The notes beneath the pieces were generated by a model. It made no database searches. It was not told the DNA's origin and saw only the letters and a program-made list of their open reading frames with translations. A stretch of DNA of 64,000 bases, from contig CCMO02000001.1 in NCBI GenBank assembly GCA_000751295.2, forward strand, positions 1,537,501-1,601,500. Direction: 5' to 3'. This DNA comes from a bacterium YEK0313. Its GTDB lineage: Bacteria; Pseudomonadota; Alphaproteobacteria; Rhizobiales; Phreatobacteraceae. A program made the translations under genes and the position numbers. Of the stretch, positions 42,799 through 51,304 are shown piece by piece. Numbering within the stretch: the first letter of the stretch is position 1; each line of letters starts with the position of its first letter.

Positions 42799-43355
42799 GG
42801 CGCGTCCGGCTGTTCCAGCGCCCGCGCCATGGCCAGCAGCTTGCCCGTCGTGTTCCAGTTGCGGGCGGTGAACGGCACTTTCAGCGCGCGGGTGAGAAAG
42901 GCCGGCGTCAGTTTCGACTGGCCGACGCCGCCCGCATAGTCGAGATAGATGTGGTCGCGCGCAATGTGCCAGCGCTCCGGCCCCTGATAGGCGCGGAGCG
43001 CTCCCTCCGCGGCGGCCGGCGCGATGCCGTCGAGAAATCCGACCAGCATGAGGTTGGGGCGGCTCTCTGCCGCATCCATGAACGGGTTCGCCGCCATGAC
43101 CGCCTCGATCTCGCCCGGCGTGCGGATCATGCAGTGGTTGTCGCTGAGCTCAAACCGGCCCTTGAGCAGGCCGAGCATCGCCGCCTTGACCCCGGCGGCC
43201 GGCAGCGCGCTGTCGAAGACGACGTTGCCGCTGGCAATATAGGTCGACACGCGCTCGAACCCTGCCGCCTCGCAGGCCGCCTTCAGCGCCTTCATCGGCA
43301 GTTTGCCGCCACCTCCGACGTTGATGGCGCGCAGCAGCGCGACATAGGCGGTCAT
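42795..43355 (-). CDS. DUF1697 family protein (copy A)
   Basis: This 186-residue DUF1697 protein has the standard start MTAYVALLRAINVGGGGKLPMKAL, then RVSTYIASGNVVFDS and FTARNWNTTGKLLAMA. It is the first of two tandem family members on the minus strand. The tandem suggests an old duplication. Function is unknown. Confidence 0.92.
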   Translation of the reverse strand: MTAYVALLRAINVGGGGKLPMKALKAACEAAGFERVSTYIASGNVVFDSALPAAGVKAAMLGLLKGRFELSDNHCMIRTPGEIEAVMAANPFMDAAESRPNLMLVGFLDGIAPAAAEGALRAYQGPERWHIARDHIYLDYAGGVGQSKLTPAFLTRALKVPFTARNWNTTGKLLAMARALEQPDAP

Positions 43356-43565
43356 ATCGCGGTTTCTCCGGTTGCAGCGCGCGACATTAGCCCGATTCCC
43401 GCCGGCTCACATATGGTGCGGAGCATTGACGGGCAACCGCGTCCGTAGGACCCATGGATCGGAATCACGCCTTGACGGCGACGTGATCGCCGCTCGACGC
43501 GCCGACGCTGCCGTGATCGGGCATGCTGCGCCACGCGCGGGGCCGCTTTCGGCATGGAGGTCATG

Positions 43566-44414
43566 ATGACGGTTGCGAACGCCGGACAGATCGACGAGTG
43601 GAACGGCAATTCGGGCCGGCGCTGGGTCGAACACCAGGGATGGCTCGACCAGCGCCTGGCCGCCTTCGGCGCCGCGGCGCTCGCGGCGGCGGCCCCGCGC
43701 GGCGGCGAGACGGTGCTCGACATCGGCTGCGGCGCCGGCGCGACGACGCTCGATCTGGTCCGCGCGGTGGTGCCTTCCGGGCGCGTCACCGGCGTCGATA
43801 TTTCGGAACCTCTGCTCGGACGGGCGCGCGAACGGGCGGTGGCCGCCGGCCTCGCCGCCGATTTCATCGCGGCCGATGCCAGCCATCATGAGTTTCCGCC
43901 CGGCCGCTTCGATCTCCTGTTCTCGCGCTTCGGCGTCATGTTCTTCGACGACCCCGTGGGCGCCTTCCGCCATCTGCACGGCGCGCTGAAGCCCTCCGGC
44001 CGGCTGGCCTTCGTCGCCTGGCGGGCGGTGGCCGAGAACGACTGGTTCCGCCTGCCTCTGAAGGCCGCCTCTGCCGTGCTGCCGCCGCAGCCGCGGCCCG
44101 AGCCCTTCGCGCCCGGCCCGTTCGCCTTCGCCGATCGCGCGCGGGTGGCCGCCATCCTCGCCGAAGCCGGCTTCAGGGAGACCGGCTTCACGCCGTTCGA
44201 TGCACCGATGCTGGCCGGTGCCGGCGACGATGCGGTCGATGCTGTCATGCGCCAGATCCTGCGGGTCGGGCCGGTCGCCCGGCTGCTTGCCGCCGAACCC
44301 GACGCCACGGCGCGTCGGGCCGAAGACGCCATCAGGACGGCGCTGGAGGCGCGGCGCGAGGGCGATCGCCTGGTTCTTTCCGGCGGCGCCTGGATCGTCA
44401 CCGCCCGCGCCTGA
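43566..44414 (+). CDS. Class I SAM-dependent methyltransferase
   Basis: This 282-residue methyltransferase has motif I VLDIGCGAGATTLDLVRA (about residues 52-69), motif II around VTGVDISEPLLGRARE, and the following FDLLFSRFGVMFFDDP. Substrate selection lies in the C-terminal half, which offers no clear hint. Of three nearby ATGs, the one at 43566 is best spaced from GGAGG. It is the last gene before the C2-acid region and may be independent. Confidence 0.88.
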   Translation: MTVANAGQIDEWNGNSGRRWVEHQGWLDQRLAAFGAAALAAAAPRGGETVLDIGCGAGATTLDLVRAVVPSGRVTGVDISEPLLGRARERAVAAGLAADFIAADASHHEFPPGRFDLLFSRFGVMFFDDPVGAFRHLHGALKPSGRLAFVAWRAVAENDWFRLPLKAASAVLPPQPRPEPFAPGPFAFADRARVAAILAEAGFRETGFTPFDAPMLAGAGDDAVDAVMRQILRVGPVARLLAAEPDATARRAEDAIRTALEARREGDRLVLSGGAWIVTARA

Positions 44415-44453
44415 GCGTCCTCACGCAACAAGCCTGTTGCCTGTCTCGATCTT

Positions 44454-44472
44454 CTGGCATAACGTATACCAG
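44454..44472. promoter_or_regulatory. Imperfect palindrome upstream of SucC-like gene
   Basis: CTGGCATAACGTATACCAG has eight-base arms with one mismatch around a three-base centre. It ends 58 bases before the GTG start at 44531. Its ATACCAG half resembles sites at 55752-55761 and, more weakly, 60540-60551, as a GntR-type operator might. Confidence 0.5.
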
Positions 44473-44530
44473 ATGAGAACGACGCCTCGACGCGCCGCCA
44501 TCCGGGGAAACGTGCCAGGAGGATCGCACC

Positions 44531-45715
44531 GTGAAGATCCATGAATTCCAGGCCAAACGCCTTTTGACCGATTACGGCCTTGCCGTGCCGGAAGGCGCGG
44601 TCGCCATCACCGCCCGCGAGGCCGGCGAGATCGCCGGCCGTCTCGGCCACCGCCCGGTCATGGTCAAGGCCCAGATCCACGCCGGCGGCCGCAAGCGGGC
44701 CGGCGCCGTCAGGCGCGCCGAAAGCCCCGCGGAGGCGGAAGCCGCAGCCGAAGCCCTTATCGGCCGCACCATCGTGACCGCCCAGACCGGGCCCGCCGGT
44801 GCCACGGTGCGCCGGGTGCTGGTCGAGGCCGTCGTGCCCGCGGCGCGCGAGCTGCACCTCGCCCTCCTCATCGATTCCTCCTCCGGCGAGCTCGTGCTGA
44901 TCGGCAGCGCCAGGGGCGGCGAGGACATCGAGGAACGGGTGTCGAGCGGCGACGTGCCGCTCGCCCGCGTCGGCCTCGGCACCGGCCGCGAACCGCGCGC
45001 GGAGGCCGTTTCCGCCTTCGTGACCGGCCTCGGCCTCGCGGGAGCGGCCCACGCCAGCGGCTGCCGCCTGGTCGACGGCCTGCGCCGCGCCTTCGTCGAT
45101 CGCGATGCCAGCCTGATCGAGATCAATCCCCTGGCCGTGACCGCGACCGGCGAACTTGTCGGTCTCGACGTCAAGATGGTGCTGGACGACAACGCCCTGT
45201 TCCGCCACGGCGACCTTGCCGCGCTGCGCGACGAGGACGAGACGAGCCTCGCCGAGCTGCAGGCCCAGCGCCATCAGCTCAACTATATCGAGCTCGGCGG
45301 CGATATCGGCATGGTCGCCAATGGCGCGGGCCTCGGCCTCGCCACGCTCGACATGGTGGTCGCGGCCAGCGGCCGGCCGGCCAATTTCATGGATGTGCGC
45401 ACCACCGCCACCAGCCTCGACATCGCCCACGGCTTCCGCCTGCTGCTCGACCGGCCCGAGACGAAGGCGATCCTGATCAATGTCCATGGCGGCGGCATGC
45501 AGCCCTGCGACACCATCGCCGAGGGCCTCGGCATCGCCATGCGCCGCACCGGCCGCGTCCTGCCGCTTGTGGTCAGGCTCGCCGGCAACAACGCCGAATT
45601 CGCCCGCTCGCGCTTCCGCAATTTCGGCTGCGCGATCATCGAATGCCCGGACATGTGGAGCGCCGCGACCAAGGCGGTCGCGCTCGCCCGCCAAGACGCG
45701 CGCCGCGGAGCCTGA
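44531..45715 (+). CDS. SucC-like acyl-CoA ligase beta subunit (malate-CoA ligase type candidate)
   Basis: This 394-residue ATP-grasp subunit starts KIHEFQAKRLLTDYGLAVPEG with VMVKAQIHAGGRKRAGAVRR as the nucleotide loop. It pairs with the following alpha subunit to join a carboxylic acid to CoA with ATP or GTP. EINPLAVTATGELV and KMVLDDNALFRHGDL are kept. In contrast, the SucC signature FLDVGGGA reads FMDVRTTA, and NIFGGI reads NVHGGG, so the catalytic interface is altered. The GTG start has AGGAGG eight bases upstream. The neighbourhood of gcl suggests a C4 or C2 acid such as malate; the substrate is inferred. Confidence 0.82.
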   Translation: MKIHEFQAKRLLTDYGLAVPEGAVAITAREAGEIAGRLGHRPVMVKAQIHAGGRKRAGAVRRAESPAEAEAAAEALIGRTIVTAQTGPAGATVRRVLVEAVVPAARELHLALLIDSSSGELVLIGSARGGEDIEERVSSGDVPLARVGLGTGREPRAEAVSAFVTGLGLAGAAHASGCRLVDGLRRAFVDRDASLIEINPLAVTATGELVGLDVKMVLDDNALFRHGDLAALRDEDETSLAELQAQRHQLNYIELGGDIGMVANGAGLGLATLDMVVAASGRPANFMDVRTTATSLDIAHGFRLLLDRPETKAILINVHGGGMQPCDTIAEGLGIAMRRTGRVLPLVVRLAGNNAEFARSRFRNFGCAIIECPDMWSAATKAVALARQDARRGA

Positions 45716-45718
45716 GCC

Positions 45719-46597
45719 ATGACCGTCTTCCTCGATCGCGATACCCGCGTGATCTGCCAGGGCATGACCGGCTGGGCCGGCACCCACCATGTCGCGCGCA
45801 TGATGGAATATGGCACCAAGGTCGTCGGCGGCGTCACGCCCGGCAAGGGCGGGCGTTCCCATCTCAACCTGCCGGTCTTCGACAGGGTGGCCGACGCGCG
45901 CCGCGCGACCGGAGCCAATGCGAGCATCCTGTTCGTGCCGCCGGCACACGCTGCGAGCGCCATGATCGAGGCGATCGAGGCGGAGATGCCGCTGGTGGTG
46001 ACCGTCACCGAACGGGTGCCGGTGCTCGACATGGTGCGCGTGCGCGATGCCCTGAAGGGCGGCCGCACCACCCTGGTCGGCGCCAATTCGCAGGGGATCC
46101 TGGTGCCCGGCATCGGCAAGCTCGGCGTCATGGCGACCGGCAGCGAAAGACCCGGCGGGGTCGGCATCGTCTCGCGCTCGGCCTCGCTGACCAGCGAGGT
46201 CGTCGCCCAGATCAGCGCGAGCGGCCTCGGCCAGTCGGTGACGGTGGGCATCGGCGGCGACCCGATCCACGGCATCGGCATGCGCGAATGCCTGTCCCTG
46301 CTGCTCGAGGATGCCGATACCGAGGCCATCGTGCTGATCGGCGAGATCGGCGGCACCGAGGAGGAGGAGGCAGCCGAGCTGATCGCCGGCGCCGGCGCGG
46401 CCAAGCCGGTCGTCGCCCTGATCGTCGGCCGCGAGGCGCCGCCGGCCCGCCGCATGGGCCATGCCGGCACGCTGGCGCTGCGAGGCGGCGGTGATGCGGC
46501 GGCCAAGATCCGGGCGCTGGAACGGGCCGGCGCGCGGATCGCCGCGAGCCCGCACCTGGTCGGCGAAACGGTGCGCCAGGCGCTCGCCGCGCACTGA
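45719..46597 (+). CDS. SucD-like acyl-CoA ligase alpha subunit
   Basis: This 292-residue alpha subunit has the CoA-binding start MTVFLDRDTRVICQGMTGWAGTHHV. The phosphohistidine lies in RRMGHAGTLALRGGGDAAAK near the C-terminus. LIGEIGGTEEEEAAELI is the usual acidic segment. It follows the beta subunit after three bases, so the two form one enzyme. The family's second copy lies at 56 kb. Which acid it activates is not readable; malate-CoA ligase (MtkB) is one candidate. Confidence 0.85.
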   Translation: MTVFLDRDTRVICQGMTGWAGTHHVARMMEYGTKVVGGVTPGKGGRSHLNLPVFDRVADARRATGANASILFVPPAHAASAMIEAIEAEMPLVVTVTERVPVLDMVRVRDALKGGRTTLVGANSQGILVPGIGKLGVMATGSERPGGVGIVSRSASLTSEVVAQISASGLGQSVTVGIGGDPIHGIGMRECLSLLLEDADTEAIVLIGEIGGTEEEEAAELIAGAGAAKPVVALIVGREAPPARRMGHAGTLALRGGGDAAAKIRALERAGARIAASPHLVGETVRQALAAH

Positions 46598-46622
46598 ACT
46601 CCGCGCCGCCTCGAACGAATGC

Positions 46623-47450
46623 CTAGCGCGCCGGCTGCCGGCCGCCGATCGAGGTCGTGATCTCGTCGGCGGCACGGCGGACCATCGGCCCGAATTCGTC
46701 GAGCTTCATGACCGTCACCCGCACGGCCGGGCCCGAAATGGACACACCCGCGATCACCTCGCCATGCTCGTTGAAGATCGGCGCCGCCACGCAGCGCATG
46801 CCGACCGTGCGCTCCTCGTCGTCGAGCGCCCAGCCGCGCAGCCGGCTCTCCTCGAGCTCGCGCATCAGCGCGGCCGGCTCGGTGCGGGTATGGCCAGTGA
46901 AGCGCATCAGCGGCCGGGCGCCGACGATCTGCCGCACCCGGGGCTCAGGCAGCTCGGCCAGGATCGCCTTGCCGACACCCGAGGCATGGATGGCGCCGCG
47001 GCTGCCGGCCCGGAAGAAGGCGCGCAGCGTATCGTGGCTCTCCACCTGCGAGATGAACACCACCTCGCCATTGTCCTCGATGCCGAGATTGACCGTCTCG
47101 CCGGTCGCGGCCATCAGCTCCCGCATCGTGCCACGGCCCATATTGGCGATCCGCCGGTTGCGCAGGAAGGCCGAGCCGATGGTGAAGGCGCCGACGCCGA
47201 CGAGCCAGTGGCCACGATCGGTGTCGTGCAGCACGAAGCCGCGCGTCTCGAGCGTCAGCAGCAGCCGGTGCACGGTCGAGGCCGAAATGCCGGAGCGGCG
47301 GCTGAGCTCGGTCAGCGTCATGCCGTCCTCTTCGGCAAGCACCATCAGCAGCGCCAGGCCGCGATCCAGCGCCTGCACGGAGCCGGCCGCCAGCGCGGCC
47401 TTCAGGGAACGCGGCCGGCCGCGTCCCTTGCGTTGCTCGATCATCGCCAT
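46623..47450 (-). CDS. IclR-family transcriptional regulator
   Basis: This 275-residue regulator has an N-terminal winged helix (about 20-80; LTELSRRSGISASTVHRLLLTLE). A GAF-like effector domain of the IclR type follows (about 95-265; LGIEDNGEVVFISQVES and GRAIHASGVGKAILAELP-like stretch). The ATG at 47450 follows GGGAG by six bases. It diverges from gcl, as AllR-like regulators of glyoxylate genes do. Glyoxylate or a related acid is a likely ligand, by inference. Confidence 0.9.
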   Translation of the reverse strand: MAMIEQRKGRGRPRSLKAALAAGSVQALDRGLALLMVLAEEDGMTLTELSRRSGISASTVHRLLLTLETRGFVLHDTDRGHWLVGVGAFTIGSAFLRNRRIANMGRGTMRELMAATGETVNLGIEDNGEVVFISQVESHDTLRAFFRAGSRGAIHASGVGKAILAELPEPRVRQIVGARPLMRFTGHTRTEPAALMRELEESRLRGWALDDEERTVGMRCVAAPIFNEHGEVIAGVSISGPAVRVTVMKLDEFGPMVRRAADEITTSIGGRQPAR

Positions 47451-47687
47451 GGCAGCTCCCGCCGTTCTGTCCGCCGCACGCACGAAACGGGTGCCCGCGT
47501 GCTTGAGAATGCGCGAAATCATTTCCCATTTCAATGCATTCCGCGATTCTGGAAAACATCCAACTATCAGAATAAAAACGGAAAATGCATTTCCATATCA
47601 AAATGAAAAAAGTTTTTGGAATAAATTGACCCGCGGCGCCGGACGCCGTCTCGTAGGGGCATCGAAGCCTGCTTGGGAGAATGCGCC
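47451..47687. promoter_or_regulatory. AT-rich divergent promoter region iclR/gcl
   Basis: This 237-base gap is strikingly AT-richer than its surroundings from about 47510 to 47630. It contains GGAAAATGCATTTCC at 47580-47594, whose core AAATGCATTT is a perfect palindrome, and several TTTCC/GGAAA units nearby. IclR-type operators are often of that kind. Confidence 0.6.
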
Positions 47688-49457
47688 ATGGCGAAGATGA
47701 GGGCCATCGAGGCCGCGGTCCGGGTTCTGGAACGCGAGGGTGTCACCCAGGCCTTCGGCGTGCCGGGCGCCGCGATCAATCCGCTCTATGCCGCGCTGAA
47801 GCAGCGCGGCTCGATCCACCACATCCTGGCCCGGCACGTCGAGGGCGCCTCGCATATGGCGGAAGGCTATACGCGCGCCAAGGCCGGCAATATCGGCGTG
47901 TGCATCGGCACGTCGGGGCCGGCCGGCACCGACATGATCACCGGACTCTATTCGGCCATCGCCGACTCGATCCCGATCCTCTGCATCACCGGCCAGGCGC
48001 CGCGCGCCCGGCTCTACAAGGAGGATTTCCAGGCCGTCGACATCGAGGCCATCGCCAAGCCGGTGACCAAGTGGGCGGTCACCGTGCGCGAGCCGGCGCT
48101 GGTGCCGCGCGCCTTCCAGCAGGCCTTCCACCTCATGCGCTCGGGCCGGCCGGGCCCGGTGCTGATCGACCTGCCGCTCGACGTGCAGATGGCCGAGATC
48201 GAGTTCGACGACGAGACCTACGAGCCGCTGCCGGTCTACAAGCCCGCCGCCTCGCGCCGGCAGATCGACAAGGCCATGGCCATGCTCGAGAGCGCCGAGC
48301 GGCCGCTGATCGTCGCCGGCGGCGGCGTCATCAATGCCGACGCCAGCGACCTCCTGGTCGAGTTCGCCGAGCTGACCGGCATTCCCGTCGTGCCGACCCT
48401 GATGGGCTGGGGCGCCATTCCCGACGACCATCCGCTGATGGCGGGCATGGTCGGGCTGCAGACCAGCCACCGCTACGGCAATGCGACCATGCTCGCCGCC
48501 GATTTCGTGCTCGGCATCGGCAATCGCTGGGCGAACCGCCATACCGGCTCGATCGAGACCTATACGAAAGGCCGCCGGTTCATCCATGTCGACATCGAGC
48601 CGACCCAGATCGGGCGGGTGTTCAATCCGGACTACGGCATCGTATCGGACGCCCGTGCCGCGCTCGAATTGTTCGTCGTGGCCGCCCGGGAGCTGAAGCG
48701 GCAGGGCGCGCTCAAGGACCGTGGCGCCTGGGCCGCCGACTGCCTTGCCCGCCGCAACACCATGCTCAGGCGCAGTCATTTCGATACCGTGCCGCTGAAG
48801 CCCCAGCGCGTCTACGAGGAGATGAACGAGGCCTTCGGCCGCGACGTCTGCTACGTCTCGACCATTGGCCTGTCGCAGATCGCCGGCGCCCAGTTCCTGC
48901 ATGTGCACAAGCCCCGGCACTGGATCAATTGCGGCCAGGCCGGCCCGCTCGGCTGGACCCTGCCGGCGGCGCTCGGCGTGCGCGCCGCCGATCCGACCCG
49001 CGAGATCGTCGCGCTGTCGGGCGACTACGACTTCCAGTTCCTGATCGAGGAGCTCGCCGTCGGAGCGCAGTTCAAGCTGCCCTACATCCATATCGTCGTG
49101 AACAATTCGTATCTCGGCCTGATCCGCCAGGCCCAGCGCGGCTTCGACATGGATTTCCAGGTCCAGCTCGCCTTCGAGAACGTCAATGCGCCGGATCTCG
49201 ACGGCTATGGTGTCGACCACGTCGCGGTCGCCGAAGGGCTCGGCTGCAAGGCGATCCGGGTGCGCAGCCCGAACGAGTTCAAGGCGGCCTTTGCAAAGGC
49301 CAGGGCCTGGCTTGCCGAGCACCAGGTGCCGGTCATCATGGAGTTCATCCTGGAACGGGTGACCAACATCGCCATGGGCACCGAGATCGACAATGTCGTC
49401 GAGTTCGAGGAGGTCCTCGACCTGCCCGTGCCGGCGCGCGAACTCGAACCGGCCTGA
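47688..49457 (+). CDS. gcl: Glyoxylate carboligase (tartronate-semialdehyde synthase)
   Basis: This 589-residue thiamine-diphosphate and FAD enzyme condenses two glyoxylates into tartronate semialdehyde and carbon dioxide. LARHVEGASHMAEGYTRA carries Val51 in place of the usual catalytic Glu, the hallmark of Gcl. The ThDP-magnesium motif is ALSGDYDFQFLIEELAVGAQ and further to NNSYLG. The ATG at 47688 has GGGAGA upstream. It opens a plus-strand operon gcl-hyi-glxR and probably onward to the PanE-like gene. The IclR regulator diverges from it. Confidence 0.97.
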   Translation: MAKMRAIEAAVRVLEREGVTQAFGVPGAAINPLYAALKQRGSIHHILARHVEGASHMAEGYTRAKAGNIGVCIGTSGPAGTDMITGLYSAIADSIPILCITGQAPRARLYKEDFQAVDIEAIAKPVTKWAVTVREPALVPRAFQQAFHLMRSGRPGPVLIDLPLDVQMAEIEFDDETYEPLPVYKPAASRRQIDKAMAMLESAERPLIVAGGGVINADASDLLVEFAELTGIPVVPTLMGWGAIPDDHPLMAGMVGLQTSHRYGNATMLAADFVLGIGNRWANRHTGSIETYTKGRRFIHVDIEPTQIGRVFNPDYGIVSDARAALELFVVAARELKRQGALKDRGAWAADCLARRNTMLRRSHFDTVPLKPQRVYEEMNEAFGRDVCYVSTIGLSQIAGAQFLHVHKPRHWINCGQAGPLGWTLPAALGVRAADPTREIVALSGDYDFQFLIEELAVGAQFKLPYIHIVVNNSYLGLIRQAQRGFDMDFQVQLAFENVNAPDLDGYGVDHVAVAEGLGCKAIRVRSPNEFKAAFAKARAWLAEHQVPVIMEFILERVTNIAMGTEIDNVVEFEEVLDLPVPARELEPA

Positions 49458-49525
49458 CCTTTTCGCCTCCGCCGCGCTCTCCGGACGCGCGCTTCAAGGA
49501 CCTGAGACCCGAGGACACGAAATCC

Positions 49526-50311
49526 ATGCCCCGCTTCGCCGCCAATCTCTCCATGCTGTTCAACGAACAGCCCTTCCTCGACCGCTTCCAGGCCGCCGCC
49601 GAGGCGGGTTTCGCCGGGGTCGAATATCTTTTCCCCTACGATTTCGACAAACAGGACCTGGCCGGCCTGCTGAAGCGCTGGGGGCTGAAGCAAGTCCTCC
49701 ACAACCTGCCCGCCGGCCATTGGGACGCCGGCGAGCGCGGCATCGCCATCCTGCCCGACCGGGTCGGCGAGTTCCGCAGCGGCGTCTACCGGGCGATCGA
49801 CTATGCCACCGCGCTCGGCTGCGACAAGGTCAACTGCCTCGTCGGCATTGCCCCCGAAGGTGTCGAGACCGGGCGGCTGCACGAGACGCTGGTCGCCAAT
49901 CTGCGCTTTGCCGCTCACGAGCTGGAAGGAGCCGGCATCACCCTGCTGGTCGAGCCGATCAACACGCGCGACATTCCCGGCTTCTTCCTGACCCGGACGG
50001 CCGAGGCGCTGGCGCTGATCGAGGCGGTCGGCTCGCCCAACCTGAAGATCCAGTACGACATCTACCACATGCAGATCATGGAGGGCGATCTTGCCCGCAC
50101 GATCGAGAGCCATCTCGGCCAGATCGCCCATGTCCAGATCGCCGACAATCCGGGCCGCCACGAGCCCGGCACCGGCGAGATCAACTTCCCGTTCCTCTAC
50201 CGCCATCTCGACGCCCTCGGCTACGCCGGCTGGGTCGGCTGCGAATACAAGCCGGCGCGCGATACCCGGTCCGGCCTGACCTGGCTGCCGCGTCCGGCCC
50301 TCTCGGCCTGA
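49526..50311 (+). CDS. hyi: Hydroxypyruvate isomerase
   Basis: This 261-residue TIM-barrel enzyme interconverts tartronate semialdehyde and hydroxypyruvate. The start MPRFAANLSMLFNEQPFLDRF and the metal-site stretches LLVEPINTRDIPGFFL, IQYDIYHMQIMEGDL and YKPARDTRSGLTW match the Hyi group closely. It lies between gcl and glxR, the standard glyoxylate order. Confidence 0.96.
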   Translation: MPRFAANLSMLFNEQPFLDRFQAAAEAGFAGVEYLFPYDFDKQDLAGLLKRWGLKQVLHNLPAGHWDAGERGIAILPDRVGEFRSGVYRAIDYATALGCDKVNCLVGIAPEGVETGRLHETLVANLRFAAHELEGAGITLLVEPINTRDIPGFFLTRTAEALALIEAVGSPNLKIQYDIYHMQIMEGDLARTIESHLGQIAHVQIADNPGRHEPGTGEINFPFLYRHLDALGYAGWVGCEYKPARDTRSGLTWLPRPALSA

Positions 50312-50365
50312 TCCCGGCGCCCGGCGCCCCCTTTTCGGCAACCCATTTCGGACGGAAACGACGTC

Positions 50366-51262
50366 ATGACGGATATCGGTTTCATCGGCCTCGGCATTAT
50401 GGGCCGGCCCATGGCTGAGCACCTGATCGCCGCCGGCCATCGCCTGCACGCCTCGCGCCACCACAAGCCGGTCGCGCCCGAGCTGATCGAGAAGGGCGTC
50501 GCGGTCCATGCCACCCCGAAGGCGGTCGCCGCCGCGAGCGAGGTGGTGATCCTGATGCTGCCGGATACGCCCGACGTCGAGGCCGTGCTGTTCGGGCCGG
50601 ACGGCGTCGCCGACGGCCTGAAGGCCGGCGCCGTCGTCGTCGACATGAGCTCGATCTCGCCGATGGCGACCAAGGATTTCGCCCGCCGCATCGAGGAGCG
50701 CGGCGCGTCCTATCTCGACGCGCCGGTCTCGGGCGGCGAGGTCGGCGCCAAGGCGGCGAGCCTCACCATCATGGTCGGCGGCCCCGAGGCCGCGTTCGAC
50801 CGGGTGAAGGGCCTGTTCGCGCTGATGGGCAAGAATATCACGCTGGTCGGCGGCAATGGCGACGGCCAGACCACCAAGGTGGCCAACCAGATCGTCGTCG
50901 CCTTGACCATCGCGGCGGTCGGCGAGGCCTTGCTGTTCGCCTCCAAGGCCGGCGCCGATCCGGCCAAGGTGCGCCAGGCGCTGATGGGCGGCTTTGCCTC
51001 CTCGCGCATCCTGGAAGTGCATGGCGAACGGATGATCAAGCGCACCTTCGATCCGGGCTTCCGCATCGCGCTGCACCAGAAGGACCTCAACCTCGCGCTC
51101 CAGAGCGGCCGCGCCCTCGGCGTCGCATTGCCCAATACGGCGACCGCCCAGGAGCTGTTCAATGCCTGCGTCGCGCATGGCGGCGCCGGCTGGGACCATT
51201 CGGCCATGGTGCGCGCGCTCGAGCTTCTGGCCGGGCACGCCGTGGCCGAAACGCCCAGATGA
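50366..51262 (+). CDS. glxR: 2-hydroxy-3-oxopropionate (tartronate semialdehyde) reductase
   Basis: This 298-residue NAD(P)H-dependent beta-hydroxyacid dehydrogenase reduces tartronate semialdehyde to glycerate. The N-terminal GFIGLGIMGRPMAEHLIAAG is the cofactor fold, DAPVSGGEVGAKAASLTIMV the substrate loop, and GQTTKVANQIVVALT holds the catalytic Lys. The gcl-hyi-glxR context settles the choice among family members. Confidence 0.94.
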   Translation: MTDIGFIGLGIMGRPMAEHLIAAGHRLHASRHHKPVAPELIEKGVAVHATPKAVAAASEVVILMLPDTPDVEAVLFGPDGVADGLKAGAVVVDMSSISPMATKDFARRIEERGASYLDAPVSGGEVGAKAASLTIMVGGPEAAFDRVKGLFALMGKNITLVGGNGDGQTTKVANQIVVALTIAAVGEALLFASKAGADPAKVRQALMGGFASSRILEVHGERMIKRTFDPGFRIALHQKDLNLALQSGRALGVALPNTATAQELFNACVAHGGAGWDHSAMVRALELLAGHAVAETPR

Positions 51263-51304
51263 CCTGTTGCCGACGGATTCCATGACACCAAGCGGGAGCG
51301 AGCC

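Noticed and set aside
43886..46675. 929-residue minus-strand frame
   Set aside because: Antisense to the methyltransferase and SucCD-like genes, which have clear families and ribosome sites.
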